Origin: Trachelipus rathkii
Taxonomy: Eukaryota; Arthropoda; Malacostraca; Isopoda; Trachelipodidae
Assembly (NCBI GenBank): GCA_015478945.1
Contig: JABUQX010022257.1
Coordinates: 1-25,168 of the forward strand
Length of the DNA: 25,168 nucleotides
Direction of reading: 5' to 3'
How positions within the stretch are numbered: the first letter of the stretch is position 1; each line of letters starts with the position of its first letter. The translations under genes and the position numbers were made by a program. Positions 1-10,464 of this stretch are shown here, piece by piece. The notes under the pieces are model-generated. The model had not been told where the DNA came from. It ran no database searches and saw only the letters and a list, made by a program, of their open reading frames with translations.

Positions 1-299
1 TAATAAATTAGTTAATAAAATCCTAGCTAGTGTAACTTTATATACACATGATGAAATTAAAGGTCTCATAGATAAAACAAACTTAGTTGAAATTACAGAG
101 TTGGACAATGAGAATAATAAATAAATATGCTGACTGCGATGAATTCACATTTGAAAGCGCAGATGAAATGCGCAGATAAAATTTTGCGAAAAATTGAATT
201 TTATGCCCTCAGCATTTTATCTCTCATAAGTGAGGTTCAAAATAAAATATAGCATGCAAAAATATTTCCTCAAATAATGCTCACAATGTTACCATCTGA

Positions 300-1535
300 C
301 TGTTTAAAAGACCCGAACTTCAGCTTCCTTAATTTGATGGAAAGCCTGAAGTTGATAGAATTTATAAAAAACTTGAAGCAAATTTATAAAGAGAAAAATA
401 TAGATAAATTTGCTAGGCATTCATGCTTAATGAAGCAAACTTAAAGTTCCAGCTAAAATTTTAATACGAAAAAAGCCCTATGGAGATATGATTTATGATA
501 TGGCCAAAAAATTGCTTAAATGTGCTTCAGCAACAAATCTTACAACAATATTCAAGTTATTTGAAAAACTGATATAAACTAAATTAACTAATTGTTTACA
601 CTTGATAGTGAAGGCTTAGATTAATAGAGAAGTCAAGTAGACTATGCTAAAAAATAACGTGTTAAGTGATTGGAATATGGCCTGTGAAAATAATTGCCAG
701 AAAAACATAAACCAATATATCAATTATTACAAATGAATAGCTTAATCCAAATTTAGATGAAATCTTAATAATGCATTTGAAGTTCATAATAGAATTGGTA
801 AGAATGAAAAGAAATAAATCAAAATCACATTCCTTCTACACCACAACTAAAACGACATCACAAGTTGAGAAAAAAAAAACAGTCGATGTGGCTGATAAAT
901 ATTGATAAAAAACTAATATTGAGTAAAAATAAAAATTAACTAATGATTTTTACACTTGGATCAGTGAGGCTAGATTAATAGAAAGTCAGTGATACTTAAA
1001 ATAACTAGTAAGGTGATTTGCCAATTATTTTTTGTGGAATTAATTGCCAGAGCAAAATCAACCCAATATATTTTCTTTTAACTAATAATCTTATCGCAAA
1101 TTTATAGGCAACTCACGACTATTTTTTATGAAAGTCTATAATAGGATTAGCTACGAGATGAGTATTCTCTGCAATGGGAAGGGCTGTGGGATACGCTACG
1201 TAAACTGTGGCACAAGTTGAAGAAAAAACAGTAGCTTTAGCTACTAATATGATGTAATCAAAAACAAAAAACCAAACACTGAATCAACAAAAAAGTTGGT
1301 GTTCTAGTTTGTCAACATTGCAAACAATGAGATTGCATGGAGCATAAATTGTATAGTTGTCCAAAATTCAAACAACCTGAATCAATTTCAAAAAATTAAA
1401 GAACTAGGAGGAGGAATTAAATCTTGGAATGTAAATGGAATGTTAGAAAATAAAAAACTTTATTAATTTAATAAAAAACATGTAAAAATTGTAATTCATG
1501 GCACTCAGCATTTTTATGTATAAACAACAAAAATG
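300..1535 (+). pseudogene. Gag remnant (DUF1759-like part and zinc knuckles)
   Basis: Around 318-540 the frame reads QLP-stop-FDGKPEVDR, which fits the start of the DUF1759 capsid-like domain of BEL/Pao Gag (family pattern LPKFDG). At about 1310-1535 come remnants of the zinc knuckles: SCPKFK near 1360 and CKNCNSWHSAFLCI near 1482-1530. These match SCPKFK and CKNCNYFHAEFLCI of the - strand copy. The spacing between knuckles is damaged by stops. The DUF1759-like part has no counterpart in the younger copy, where this section of gag is missing. The sequence at 2-124 is open (NKLVNKILASVTLYTHDEIK and onward) and may be more gag, but I cannot confirm that. Confidence 0.7.
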
Positions 1536-1689
1536 GAGCTAATCCAACTCAAAAACCACAAAACAATAAAATAAAAATAATGCACAGAGCCAGAAATCAC
1601 AACCATGTGTGACTAAATGTTACTCCCTGTAAAGAAAAATCCTTTGCTTCCGAAACAATGTAGCAAATTGATTGTTATTGAGTTCCTTA

Positions 1690-2310
1690 AATGTAACAAG
1701 TAGTCAAAACATAATTCTTCCTACCTTCACCACAACTTGTATAAATAAAAACAATAACAACCAAGATTTGAGGGTTTTATACGATTCTGGGTCTGAAAAT
1801 AAATTTTATATCGCAGACAGTAGCACAAAAAATTAAATATAAGGTTGTACAGTCTGAAATAATGCTTAACATAAAAGGTTTCAATGAAAGCAAATTTTAC
1901 AAAACTTCTATTATTGAAATTGATATAAAAATAATAATAAAAATAACAGTATTGTTGCAGCTGTAGTCCCTTCAATACAAACCAGAGTGAATATACCTTC
2001 CCTCAAATTGTAAAAGCTTTTGATGAACAAAAAATACCTTTAGCTGATAAGCATCTAAGAAATAAAAATAATAGGGAAATCCATATACTATTAGGTGTGA
2101 ATGGAGCCCACATACTACCAATAAAGATGCATTTTCATTGGGTTAACAAACAACAGTTCACTGCTTTATTACACTTCTTTAGGAATCTTATTACCTGGGG
2201 ACTAAATAAATTAATAAAAAATTTGCCATATTTGAAGTATGTAAAGAAATTTACAGAGCATGGCCGACTTAGCTCGCAAAAAATTCAAAATAGAAATAAG
2301 ATGGAATGAC
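1690..2310 (+). pseudogene. DUF1758-type aspartic protease remnant
   Basis: The frames read NIILPTFTTT, then VLYDSGSENKFYI at about 1774-1812, then IVAAVVPSIQTRVNIPS, then HILLGVNGAHILP at about 2082-2120. These parallel NIIVPTFSAL, IIYDSASMSTFI, IPAIVVPEIRSKISI and DILLGINELYVLP of the - strand copy. The catalytic DSG motif is intact here (Asp codon 1783-1785), unlike in the younger copy. An open stretch of 70 codons (2097-2309) covers the end of the domain and the linker toward RT. Several frameshifts make it non-functional. The fold is a retroviral-type aspartic protease that would cleave the Gag-Pol polyprotein. Confidence 0.8.
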
Positions 2311-2479
2311 TAGAAATGGATTATCTCTATCTCATCTTCTAGCCTCAAAATGAATTAATACTAGCATAGAATTGGGATGCCATGATCTTAGTAGATAAAC
2401 GATTTTATTTACAATACATTAATTATGATAATTATTGATGTAATTTAACTTCTTTTTGATAACCAAGAATGTAAAACAC

Positions 2480-3260
2480 TTAATTAAAAATACACTTGTA
2501 GATATGGATACAGGTCGATTGATTATGTCTTCAAAATGGAATATAATAATTAATAAATTTTTTGACAAATAATTTTTATTTGGTAATTCTGTATTGAAAT
2601 CAATACTTAAAAATAAAAAGAAGCTCTAAAATTAGAAGCATATAATAATGTCATATTTGACCAACTTAACCAAGTATCATTCCACCTGTTGAAATAAATA
2701 ACAATGAAAAAATAAATAATAAAAGTTTCACTTCTGCTCTATCAATGCAGTATTTTAGAACCGTCACGTAGAAACGACAAATATGCAGAATTGTATATTG
2801 TCGAACCATATGTGATAAAAACAACCAACTTAATAATTGTCACATAATAAGTAGCTTGCAGACCTTATATTTAAATAAAATAGATGATATTGCATTAACA
2901 CTACTTAGATTTAATAGTATCTTCTGGTATTTGACTTGGAGAGGGCTTTTCACCAGATTAAATGCCTTTGAAGGATACAGAAAAATTCCATTTTTTTGAG
3001 GTTTCAAAATATAAAAGAAAATGATTTTTAGTGTTAAAACATGAGTTAATGCGACTCCCCTTTTGTATTAGATGTAGCCTTCCATTCTCATGGTATGCAC
3101 TTATTATAATATTATATTGCGATGTTCATGACATGGATGAGTTGGAGTATGAACTGTAGGAAGATTTGTATAACCTTCTTAATGCGATAACTTAGGTTAT
3201 TCTTCAAAAATCTCTGATAAGTGAAGATTATTCTTGCTTAATCATAAGTCTCATGTGACT
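2480..3260 (+). pseudogene. Reverse transcriptase remnant
   Basis: The start reads DMDTGRLIMSSKWN (about 2500), matching RHSDGRLIMPALFN of the - strand copy. It is followed by KVSF (about 2725), DDIALTLLRFN (about 2883-2915) and FDLERAFHQIK (about 2930-2963). This last stretch carries the first catalytic Asp (codon 2933-2935), which the younger copy lacks. LMRLPFCIRCSLPFSWYALI (about 3045) matches LRLPFGMRFSPSVLMVAL. The second catalytic block reads CDNLGYSSK at 3183-3209, the equivalent of MDNLAYTSS. Frameshifts and stops occur throughout. Confidence 0.8.
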
Positions 3261-3659
3261 ATTTAAACAATTATGGGTTCAATTTGCAACAATTTCAGTA
3301 GTAATTCAACAAGTTAAAAAATTAACATATAAGTGAGTTATACAATACGTAATGTAGATGAGCCCTGAGTAAATAATCATATTAAACTATTAGTGATGAT
3401 GTGGGAATTCATAATGATACCTTTAATATAATAAAAATAATGAATGGATCCCACAGCAACACTTTGAGATCTAATTTATCTACTATAAATGGTCCTATTT
3501 TACCCACTAAATAGTTGGGTTTTCCGGGAAGTTAGAGCCACAATTATTTTTAGCATAAAGCTACACACAATAACAAGATTATAACATTGGGAACACAAAA
3601 CTAAATAGTAATTAACTAAAATATAAAAATTGTATTTTGCTCACATATAATAAATAATT

Positions 3660-4160
3660 GAAAAAAAACAGTACTAAAAAGATTTATTGGGGAGTATGCT
3701 TCTTCATGTAGTATTATAGCATTTACTGATGCTAGTAAGGACATTTATTGTAGTGTCTTATATTTACAAATACAGATGTATGAGAGTGCATTTTTTGTGG
3801 CCAAACCGACCTAAATTGCTTTTAATCAAAAAATAATAACAGATCTATTGCAGTTCTAGAGCTATTTGCTGTAAAATTTGAGTTCAGTGTCTAATAGAAA
3901 TGATTGACAATTTAAGCTAATTGCTTTTAACACCTTTAAAAAATAAAATAAATTATCAGAATTTTACGCAAGATTCAGACGATTGAAGGAAATTGGTATT
4001 AAAAAGCCATCGAGCGGCACTAGAAAAATCGCTCATTTTACAGTTTCTTACAAATCTGCTGAAATTTTATTGAAACTGCATGTGAAAAACACGCCGATAA
4101 CGTTTCATCCATTGTGAAGGATCTCAGAATCCCAGTGATTATGTTACTCGATGTTTGTTT
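3660..4160 (+). pseudogene. RNase H-like domain remnant (pfam05380-type region)
   Basis: IIAFTDASKDIYCSVLYLQ at about 3713-3770 matches LIGFVDASRDLIGVVLYLR of the - strand copy and keeps the first RNase H Asp. A counterpart of VLELSAVRLGVQC is visible around 3846-3890 in shifted frames. NPSDYVTR at about 4130-4153 matches NPADCVTR, the fourth acidic position. Between 3480 and 3545, TLRSNLSTINGPILP matches the TLRTILASINGIYDPLG connection segment. The reading frame is broken many times. Confidence 0.75.
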
Positions 4161-4639
4161 CATATATAGTTTATTAAAAATTTCAACTTTTATTTAAATG
4201 GTCCTATATTAAATAACATAATAAACGACTAAAATTTCACTGTCCAAATCCTTATAGTAAGTAATAAGATACGAGATTTTTATATATGATTATTATATAA
4301 ATCAACTTTTTCCTTTTGTACCGCTCCTAAATGAAAGATAATTTCTTGAAAATAAATCTATCTTTTAATATTACATTTTGTAAGAAAATTTATTCATAAT
4401 TTAAAGCTTAAAGTAATGAGAAAAAACCCCATTTGTTATCCAAATTGTGATCTAAATGCTATGATATTGCTTCATATGAAGAAAGTTTTAAAGTTGTCAT
4501 TTTTAGCATATCACAAGAAAAATTTTTCCGAATACTATCAATATTAATAAACCCAAATAAAACTATAGAGAAACAATTTGGTTCACTACACTAATCTATT
4601 TTCTTGATAAAACAATCTATAATCTAGAGTAAGAGTAAA

Positions 4640-4883
4640 TTTTGCAAAGCTTAAATGGCTGAGTTTTAAATACAAAAAAATCATATTGTTGCATCAAAAT
4701 CATTCACTAACTGAAATAATAATTAAAGAATTACATGTAAAAATGAAACATGCAGGTGTATATAAACGTCTAGCTATAATAAGAAAGGAGTTTTATATTC
4801 CAACAGCATACTCAGTAGTTAAGAAAAACATTAATAGGGCTGTGCCTTTATGTAAACCAAATCGTGAGATATTACTGTGTTAG
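4640..4883 (+). pseudogene. Integrase zinc-binding (H2C2) domain remnant
   Basis: An open stretch of 65 codons (4686-4883) reads HHQ/N-SLTEIIIKELHVKMKHAGVY-like sequence and RKEFYIPTAYSVVKK. It aligns without gaps to the H2C2 domain of the - strand copy (SLTKIIVMEQHIKLKH, RKEFYITSSYSAIKR). Both histidines are kept. The first cysteine of the CxxC pair is lost (RAVPLC instead of KSCIIC). Homology stops near 4865 and the rest of integrase is absent, so this is the truncation point of the old copy. The last codons before the stop are probably not element sequence. Confidence 0.8.
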
Positions 4884-6904
4884 CTGACGACTGTGTGTTA
4901 GAAAACGTGAGCATAGGATAGGTTTTTGTTGAGTAATGTTAGGTTGCCCTAGGAATTTTGACTGATGTACTACGTTTTATTCATATGTCATGATGATGTT
5001 AATTTCGTATATGCGTGACACTTGGATGAAGGCGGCGTCAATTCATGGTTCAAGATGCTGGTGTCTTTGATAGATTGGTCACTTTGTTACGGGTTTTTGT
5101 TAGAAATTACTCCTTTAATTGTTGTTGATATGTTGGAAAAGCGGGGATACATTAAGTTTTGTATGTCCTGTTAGCTATTTTGCATTTGATAGGTAGGGAA
5201 TTTAGTGAACGTTAGCAGATTATTCATACGTGAGGTAAATCAGGTTTGTCGTTGTGCATTATATTCTTAGTTCAGGTTATGATGTGCTAGTTTTATTGAT
5301 GTGAAAACTTTGCTCGGTATATAAGGAACTTATTTTTATGTTATGTTTATCCAACAGGATACTCGAAATATGACAGGAATCAATAGATCAATAGATCCTG
5401 GATGGGTGGGTGGGGTTTAGAGTGCTGGATCGGTGGTTTGATTTACTTATTTACTGATTTACTGCTTTAAAATCAGTAAACTATTACACTTCACTTTATT
5501 CATTTTATTTTATTCAAACTTTATTTTTATTTATTTTATTAAAAGAACTTATTTTTCATGTTATGTTTGGATAAAACTTTGTTATTTTTATGTTGTGTTT
5601 GGTTAAAACTTTGTTATGTTTGCAATTATTAATTGGGGTTTATGATATTTAGGTAAGGTAATGATGAATTTATTCTATTTTTATTTTTTTTGCTAAATAT
5701 TACGATGTTAATGTGAAAATTAACATTGATATGTTAGGGATATGTATGAGAAAAGTGTGAATAGGTTACGTTTTGTACGATGTGTTAGGTACTTTACTGT
5801 TGTTAATTGTGGAACTTTGTTGATGTTAGTAGATTATTCCATGCGACGGTGTGTTAAAGGTTATTTTGTTCGTTGCCCTACTTATATTTCTTCAGTTTAG
5901 GTAATGCCTATGTTAGCTTTCCCTTAATGCGAAAGACATTGTTACGTTGATCATATATTCGAATAGTTAGTATATACTAGGAACTTATTCTTTGTGTGCT
6001 AATTGTTTACCCTAAATGTATACTCGAAATGTGATTGAATCAGCTTAATAGAGCAAAAAGTCATGGAGTGGTGGGAGGGAGGGGAGGGAAGGTGTTGATT
6101 GGAAACATTTACTGAATTCTAAATTTTCAAAGCTTGAAAATGTAATGCATATTTATACTTTACTATGATATTTTCAAAGAACTTATTTTTTATGTTATGT
6201 TTGGGATACAAACTTTTGTTCTGTGTGCATTATTCGATGTCTGTATGAGTACTTAAGGCTATGGTAAATTTTGTATAATATTCTGTGTCAAGGTTGAAAT
6301 TACACGTAATTGTTAGAGATATGCTGAAAAAAAGTAATGATATGGTTACGTTTGTATGCAATTACTTACGTTACAGGTGAAGTGTGGAACATTGTATGTT
6401 GAACAGTTTTAGTGCGTGTCGTAGTGTGTTAGGTATGTTAGTTAAGTTATTTTGGTGTTTTAAAGGTAATGGTAATGTTAGCTTTATAATGTAAAAACAT
6501 TGTTATGTTTCGCATATATTCGATGGTCTAGTATTATAAAGAACTCACCTTTGAGCTTATTCGTTATCGAAATGAATTATCTGATGTAAAACGTGTAAAT
6601 CAATAGAAGTCACTAGATCAAAGGCATGGAGGATGGAGATGGATGGTGAGGGGGTTTGGCGGATGATTTACTGATGTTATCGCTTTAGAGATCAAGTTAA
6701 CTATTACAGCGTTTACTATGATAATTTTATTTAAAGGTTTATCGCAAACAAAATTATTGATTAAAACTTGCAATGTTATGCAAATAAACTCTTGCTCTGT
6801 ATGCATTAATTAGACAATGGTCCCCATGATAAAATTTTTGTTACTATTCTATGTCATGTGAATTAATATTGATATGATAGAGATATGATGGAACAATTGG
6901 TGAA

Positions 6905-7240
6905 TGTTTTATTTTTTTTTGTACCCTATGTTGTTCTTTTCTTTTTTTCTTTTTTCTTTTTTCTTTTTCAATTTTTCTTTTTTCTTTTTCTTTTTTTCAT
7001 TTTTCCTTTAGTTTTCTCATAGAAAGCTCGCTCACGATCTTTTCATTTTATTTTTTTCTTTCTTTCCTTTTCATTTTTCCTTTTTTCATTGTTTCTTTTT
7101 TTCATTTTTTATTTTTCAATTCGTTTTCTTTCTTTTTTCAATTTGCATCTTTGTTTTTTCATTGTCTTTTCTACACATTTCTTAACTATTTTTTAATTTT
7201 TCCTTTTCATTTTTCTTTTCATTCTTTTCTTCTCTATATA
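6905..7240 (+). repeat. Pyrimidine (T/C) low-complexity tract
   Basis: About 330 bp are almost entirely T with scattered C on the + strand (runs such as TTTTCTTTTTTTCTTTTTTC), interrupted near 7018-7040 by a short mixed segment. The strand asymmetry is near complete. It lies inside one unit of the long-period repeat and lengthens the spacing between G-rich blocks there. No coding content. Confidence 0.85.
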
Positions 7241-8089
7241 ATGATAATAAACGCTGATAGCGCTGGATTGAGTTTACAACCCATAGTGTATGAATGGATC
7301 TGAATCAATATATACAATAGACAAAAGGTTATGAACGGATGGACAGGGAGGGGAGGGGATGGGACGGGTGGTTTGATTTACTGATTTAAAAATCTCAATA
7401 AACTCTTACACTTTACTATGAAATTTTATATAGAGAACTTATTTTTGTGTTATGTTGGATAAACTTTGTTATTTTCATGTAATGTTTGATAATAACTTTG
7501 TTATGTTGTGGCATTATTCGTTGGTCATATGCATAATTAGGTAGGTTGTGATAAAATTGTTAAATATAACGAATGTTAAATGTAAAAAAGCTTTGTTAAC
7601 GAAGTCAGCATATGTTACTGGGTAGGATGATAATTTAGACAAGGTTTGGTAATTTTTAAACTATACACCAGTTAATGTAAATGAACTTAAAATACCAAGA
7701 TCCATGCCTTGACAATTGTGTGAATAGGTTTACGTTTTTTTTGTATGCTATGTTAGTCCTTCAATGTTGTTGAGTATGGAACGTCATTAATGTTAGCAGT
7801 TTAAACTTGATGTCGTTGTTAGGTTTGTCCCTTGTGGCATTATATTCCTATTCAGATGATGTTATGTTGTTTTTTTTAAGGTGAAGCTTTGTCATGTTAG
7901 CGTATACTCGTTGATTAGTGTATATAAGACTTAATTTTACGTTAGTAATGTTTATTCAAAATGATACTCGAAGTGTAACTTGAGATAATAGATCAATAGA
8001 TTATAGAAATGGTGGGAGGAGGGTGGAAGGAGGTAGGGGGGGTGGGTGGTTTGATTTACCGAATTACTGTTTTACGGTGTGTAAAAATG

Positions 8090-8300
8090 TAAATTTTTTA
8101 AGTTATAAACATAAAAAGAAGAATTTTTTTTGGAAAAAAAATATTTTAAACAAAATAAAATAAAAATAAATAAAATTTTTATTAAAAAAATATATATATA
8201 TATTTTTAAATAAACAAAAATTAAAAAGAATTAAAATTTGAAAAATAAATTTAAATAAATAAAAATTACAATAAACATATATATATATATTTTGTTAGGT
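8090..8300. repeat. A/T-only low-complexity segment with short (TA)n
   Basis: The sequence directly follows a G-rich block. It consists of AAATAAATAAAA-type runs with two short (TA)n tracts near 8190 and 8278. The start, TGTAAAAATGTAAATTTTTT and then TTATAAACATAAAAAGAA, recurs after the G-rich blocks near 10095 and 11315. It is therefore part of the repeat unit and not a separate element. Confidence 0.7.
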
Positions 8301-8652
8301 TTACTGATGTTAAAACTTTGTTATAGCATTTATCTACGTTCAGTTCAATTTGTTAATTAGGTTATGATATAATAATTATCACTATTTTAGTATTAAATTA
8401 ACATTGGTATGTCATAGTTGCTATAGAACATGTGAGATTGATAAGTTTGGCCACTGCGTATCTGTCATAGATAATTTGACAACACTGTATAGAATAGCAT
8501 TTATTCGTTTATTAGTATGATAGATAGGTTATGTCATGATAAATTTTTGTTAGGTTTTGTTGAAAATTACTATGCTAATGTTATAAAACATAAAGACAAT
8601 AGCAAAAACATAAAATGCTTTTAATAAATTTTTTTATATTGACCTTGTGACA

Positions 8653-8735
8653 AACAAGAATCAAATGTATTGCGTAATGTTTCGAAAATGAATCAAGCAA
8701 GAATCATATGTATTGGTTAATGTTTCAAAAAATGG
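8653..8735 (+). repeat. Short imperfect direct duplication (about 45 bp spacing)
   Basis: CAAGAATCAAATGTATTGCG at about 8654 and CAAGAATCATATGTATTGGT at about 8699 begin two similar segments that both continue into TAATGTTTC. The duplication lies at the left edge of the non-satellite insertion that contains the coding relic. Confidence 0.6.
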
Positions 8736-8832
8736 GAGGAGTTTGAACAATTTCTCGACTTGTATCTAATAACCCTAATGAAACATGAAATACAAATACA
8801 GACGTGAAACGAATTGCTCGTAAGGCCTAGAT

Positions 8833-9640
8833 ATGAAAATACAAATATCTGATGCGATTTCATGTTTAAACAAAGCTGTACATGGCATGTTGTATAGACT
8901 TTTGAACCGTTATGAATCGTTCGTGCGCTATATCCTTGTTTACTTTCTTCTGATTGGTTGAAAGAAAGAATCTCATTACCTTTGAGGACTGCTTACGGAC
9001 ACGATTTCCATCAGTAAAACATTTTTCGCTGTGCTGGTATGATGACATCTCCTCGCATATCTACGCTTGTTGTTGATATCTTTACGAGGTCTTTCGTTAT
9101 ATTTATTCGTAAACCGAATGAAGACCGATACATTGCTTGTATTCCTGCCAGAGGTTCAACTAATAGACCCTTATTCATTTCTGCTGAAGAATTCATCAAG
9201 ATTATCGACATCGCAGCAGCATAGGGTAATGGAAGAATGTGTGTCATCCGATGCATCGATGCGTAGGTAAAATATCTGGCTGGGAGACAGTGAGAGAGGT
9301 TCTAATAGATTAGATGCTGCTTCTCGTGTATGACAATATTAAAAAGCCTTGATGTACGAAACTATGAGACCCATCGAGTGGTGCGACCTTCGAAGATCGG
9401 TTGAAGTTGAAGTTGAACAACTGAAAATATTTACAGCTTTGATTAAAATAAAAAATAAATTAATATCGCATCTTAACGATGTTGACATACTCGAGGACTT
9501 AATACATATAGTTCATAACAAATCAGCAGGATTATTTTACACCTGAAACATGTCTTAAGCTTATATCAAATATACAGGAGTGCGTTAAAAACTATCAGCA
9601 TGGATACGTTCCACTTCTCTCTGAACCTGTAGAATGAGTA
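8833..9640 (+). pseudogene. Unidentified frame-broken coding relic inside the repeat array
   Basis: I do not recognise the product. Three protein-like stretches follow one another on the + strand. The first is 8833-8961 (ATG start, 42 codons, MKIQISDAISCLNKAVHGML...). The second runs from about 8950 to 9224, interrupted only by a TAA at 9015-9017, and includes ISTLVVDIFTRSFVIFIRKP and FISAEEFIKIIDIAAA. The third is 9349-9546 (RSVEVEVEQLKIF, KLISHLNDVDILEDLIHIV), continued after a one-base shift by about 32 codons (PETCLKLISNIQECVKN...) to a TGA near 9640. Amino-acid composition and base composition differ from the surrounding AT-rich repeats. The middle stretch has the alternating strand-then-helix pattern of a small nucleic-acid-binding domain (a PC4-like fold is one idea), but this is weak. 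It could be an old host pseudogene, an exon set, or a captured viral or transposon gene. Confidence 0.45.
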
Positions 9641-9880
9641 CTGTTGAACCAAAATATGCAGAAAAATGGTTTAGTGTTGCATGTGGTATTTACTTTTAGC
9701 AATCCTTTCAAGTGTTGAATCTCTTCATCACTAGCCTCGCCAAATACAGCTCGGTACAATGATGTAAATGAATTAGATATGTTAAAATAAAGTGTATGTT
9801 TTTATATATATTATTCAATGCTCTTTTCATTGAAATATATATGATTTAAATGAAACTATGTTTACTTCCCACTATGTGAA
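9641..9880. other. Unassigned AT-rich sequence between coding relic and repeat array
   Basis: I see no open frame or known motif here. It returns to recognisable long-period repeat sequence after about 9880 (GTTGTGGTGTTAAGTATG, GTTATGTTAGCTGTT). Confidence 0.5.
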
Positions 9881-10151
9881 CTGTTGCATGTTTAGAAGTT
9901 TATGCTGGCTGTTATTCGCGCATGTTGTGGTGTTAAGTATGTCATGTTCATAGTTTAGCTCTACGAGTAAAACTGTGTTATGTTAGCTGTTATCTCCTAA
10001 TAGATCAAGAAGGGTCAATAGATCATAGATCTATAGATCATGGGATGGGTTGGGAAGGGGGGGTTTCGTGATTTACTGTTTACTGCTTTAGTGTAAAAAA
10101 ATGTAAATTTTTTACGTTATAAACATAAAAAAAGAATAAAATTTTTAGTAA

Positions 10152-10290
10152 AAACAAAAAGTTTTAAAGAAATAAAATTAAAAATTAATTTTTTTTTAAA
10201 AAACAAAAAGTTTTAAAGAAATAAAGTTAAAAATAAATAAGTTTTTTTTTTAAACAAAAAGTTTTAAAGAAAAAAATAAAAAAATAATAA
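10152..10290 (+). repeat. Three tandem copies of an about 50-bp A-rich unit
   Basis: AAACAAAAAGTTTTAAAGAA begins at about 10152, 10201 and 10252, each followed by an A-rich stretch and a T run. It is a local expansion of the A-rich tail of the long-period repeat; a partial copy is seen near 11372. Confidence 0.75.
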
Positions 10291-10464
10291 AAATTTGAAA
10301 AAATAATAATAAAAAAATAAACAAACACAGTGCAATACTGATTAATTAAATGGATATTTACTACAACAGCTTCGTACCAGTTCGTTCTGTATGCATTGTT
10401 AGTTATTTTACTGTTGTTAATTTAAACCTTTGTTATTGGTTTATAGCATATTATTCCAGCGTAA

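Larger units (their letters stand above)
1..4865 (+). mobile_element. Decayed BEL/Pao LTR retrotransposon, truncated at its 3' side
   Basis: Conceptual translation on the + strand gives, in the correct order, pieces matching the better-preserved element at 13-20.5 kb: gag, zinc knuckles, DUF1758-type aspartic protease, reverse transcriptase, RNase H and the integrase zinc-binding domain. Every part is interrupted by stops and indels, so this is a fossil copy. It runs in from the left window edge, so no 5' LTR is seen. It ends near 4865, just after the integrase H2C2 region, where the sequence changes abruptly into long-period repeat DNA. The integrase catalytic core, DUF5641 domain and 3' LTR are absent. 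Its similarity to the - strand element is at protein level only, so it is an older member of the same family. Confidence 0.88.
4884..8640 (+). repeat. Degenerate long-period tandem repeat with G-rich blocks, part 1
   Basis: No gene is visible. A recurring series of blocks is seen: a TTAGGTT / GTTATGAT / GTGAAAACTTTGTTA part; AAGAACTTATTTTTATGTTATG; GATACTCGAAATATGA; AATAGATC repeats; a G-rich block; and GATTTACTGATTTACTG. G-rich blocks occur at about 5400-5440, 6062-6095, 6628-6662, 7339-7372 and 8010-8050. That gives a period of roughly 560-720 bp in this half. Copies are diverged and carry many small indels. It resembles an old satellite or a nested array of a repeat family I do not recognise. 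The G runs always lie on the + strand. Confidence 0.7.

Noticed and set aside
1727..1975. 82-codon - strand frame
   Set aside because: Antisense of the decayed protease region of the + strand BEL/Pao copy; the composition is low-complexity Tyr/Phe.
9039..9224. Assignment of the coding relic to a PC4-type coactivator
   Set aside because: Only a general strand/helix pattern suggests it; without a profile search I will not name the product.
9011..9256. 81-codon - strand frame over the coding relic
   Set aside because: The + strand has more continuous protein-like content before and after it, so I favour + as coding, though the - frame cannot be fully excluded.
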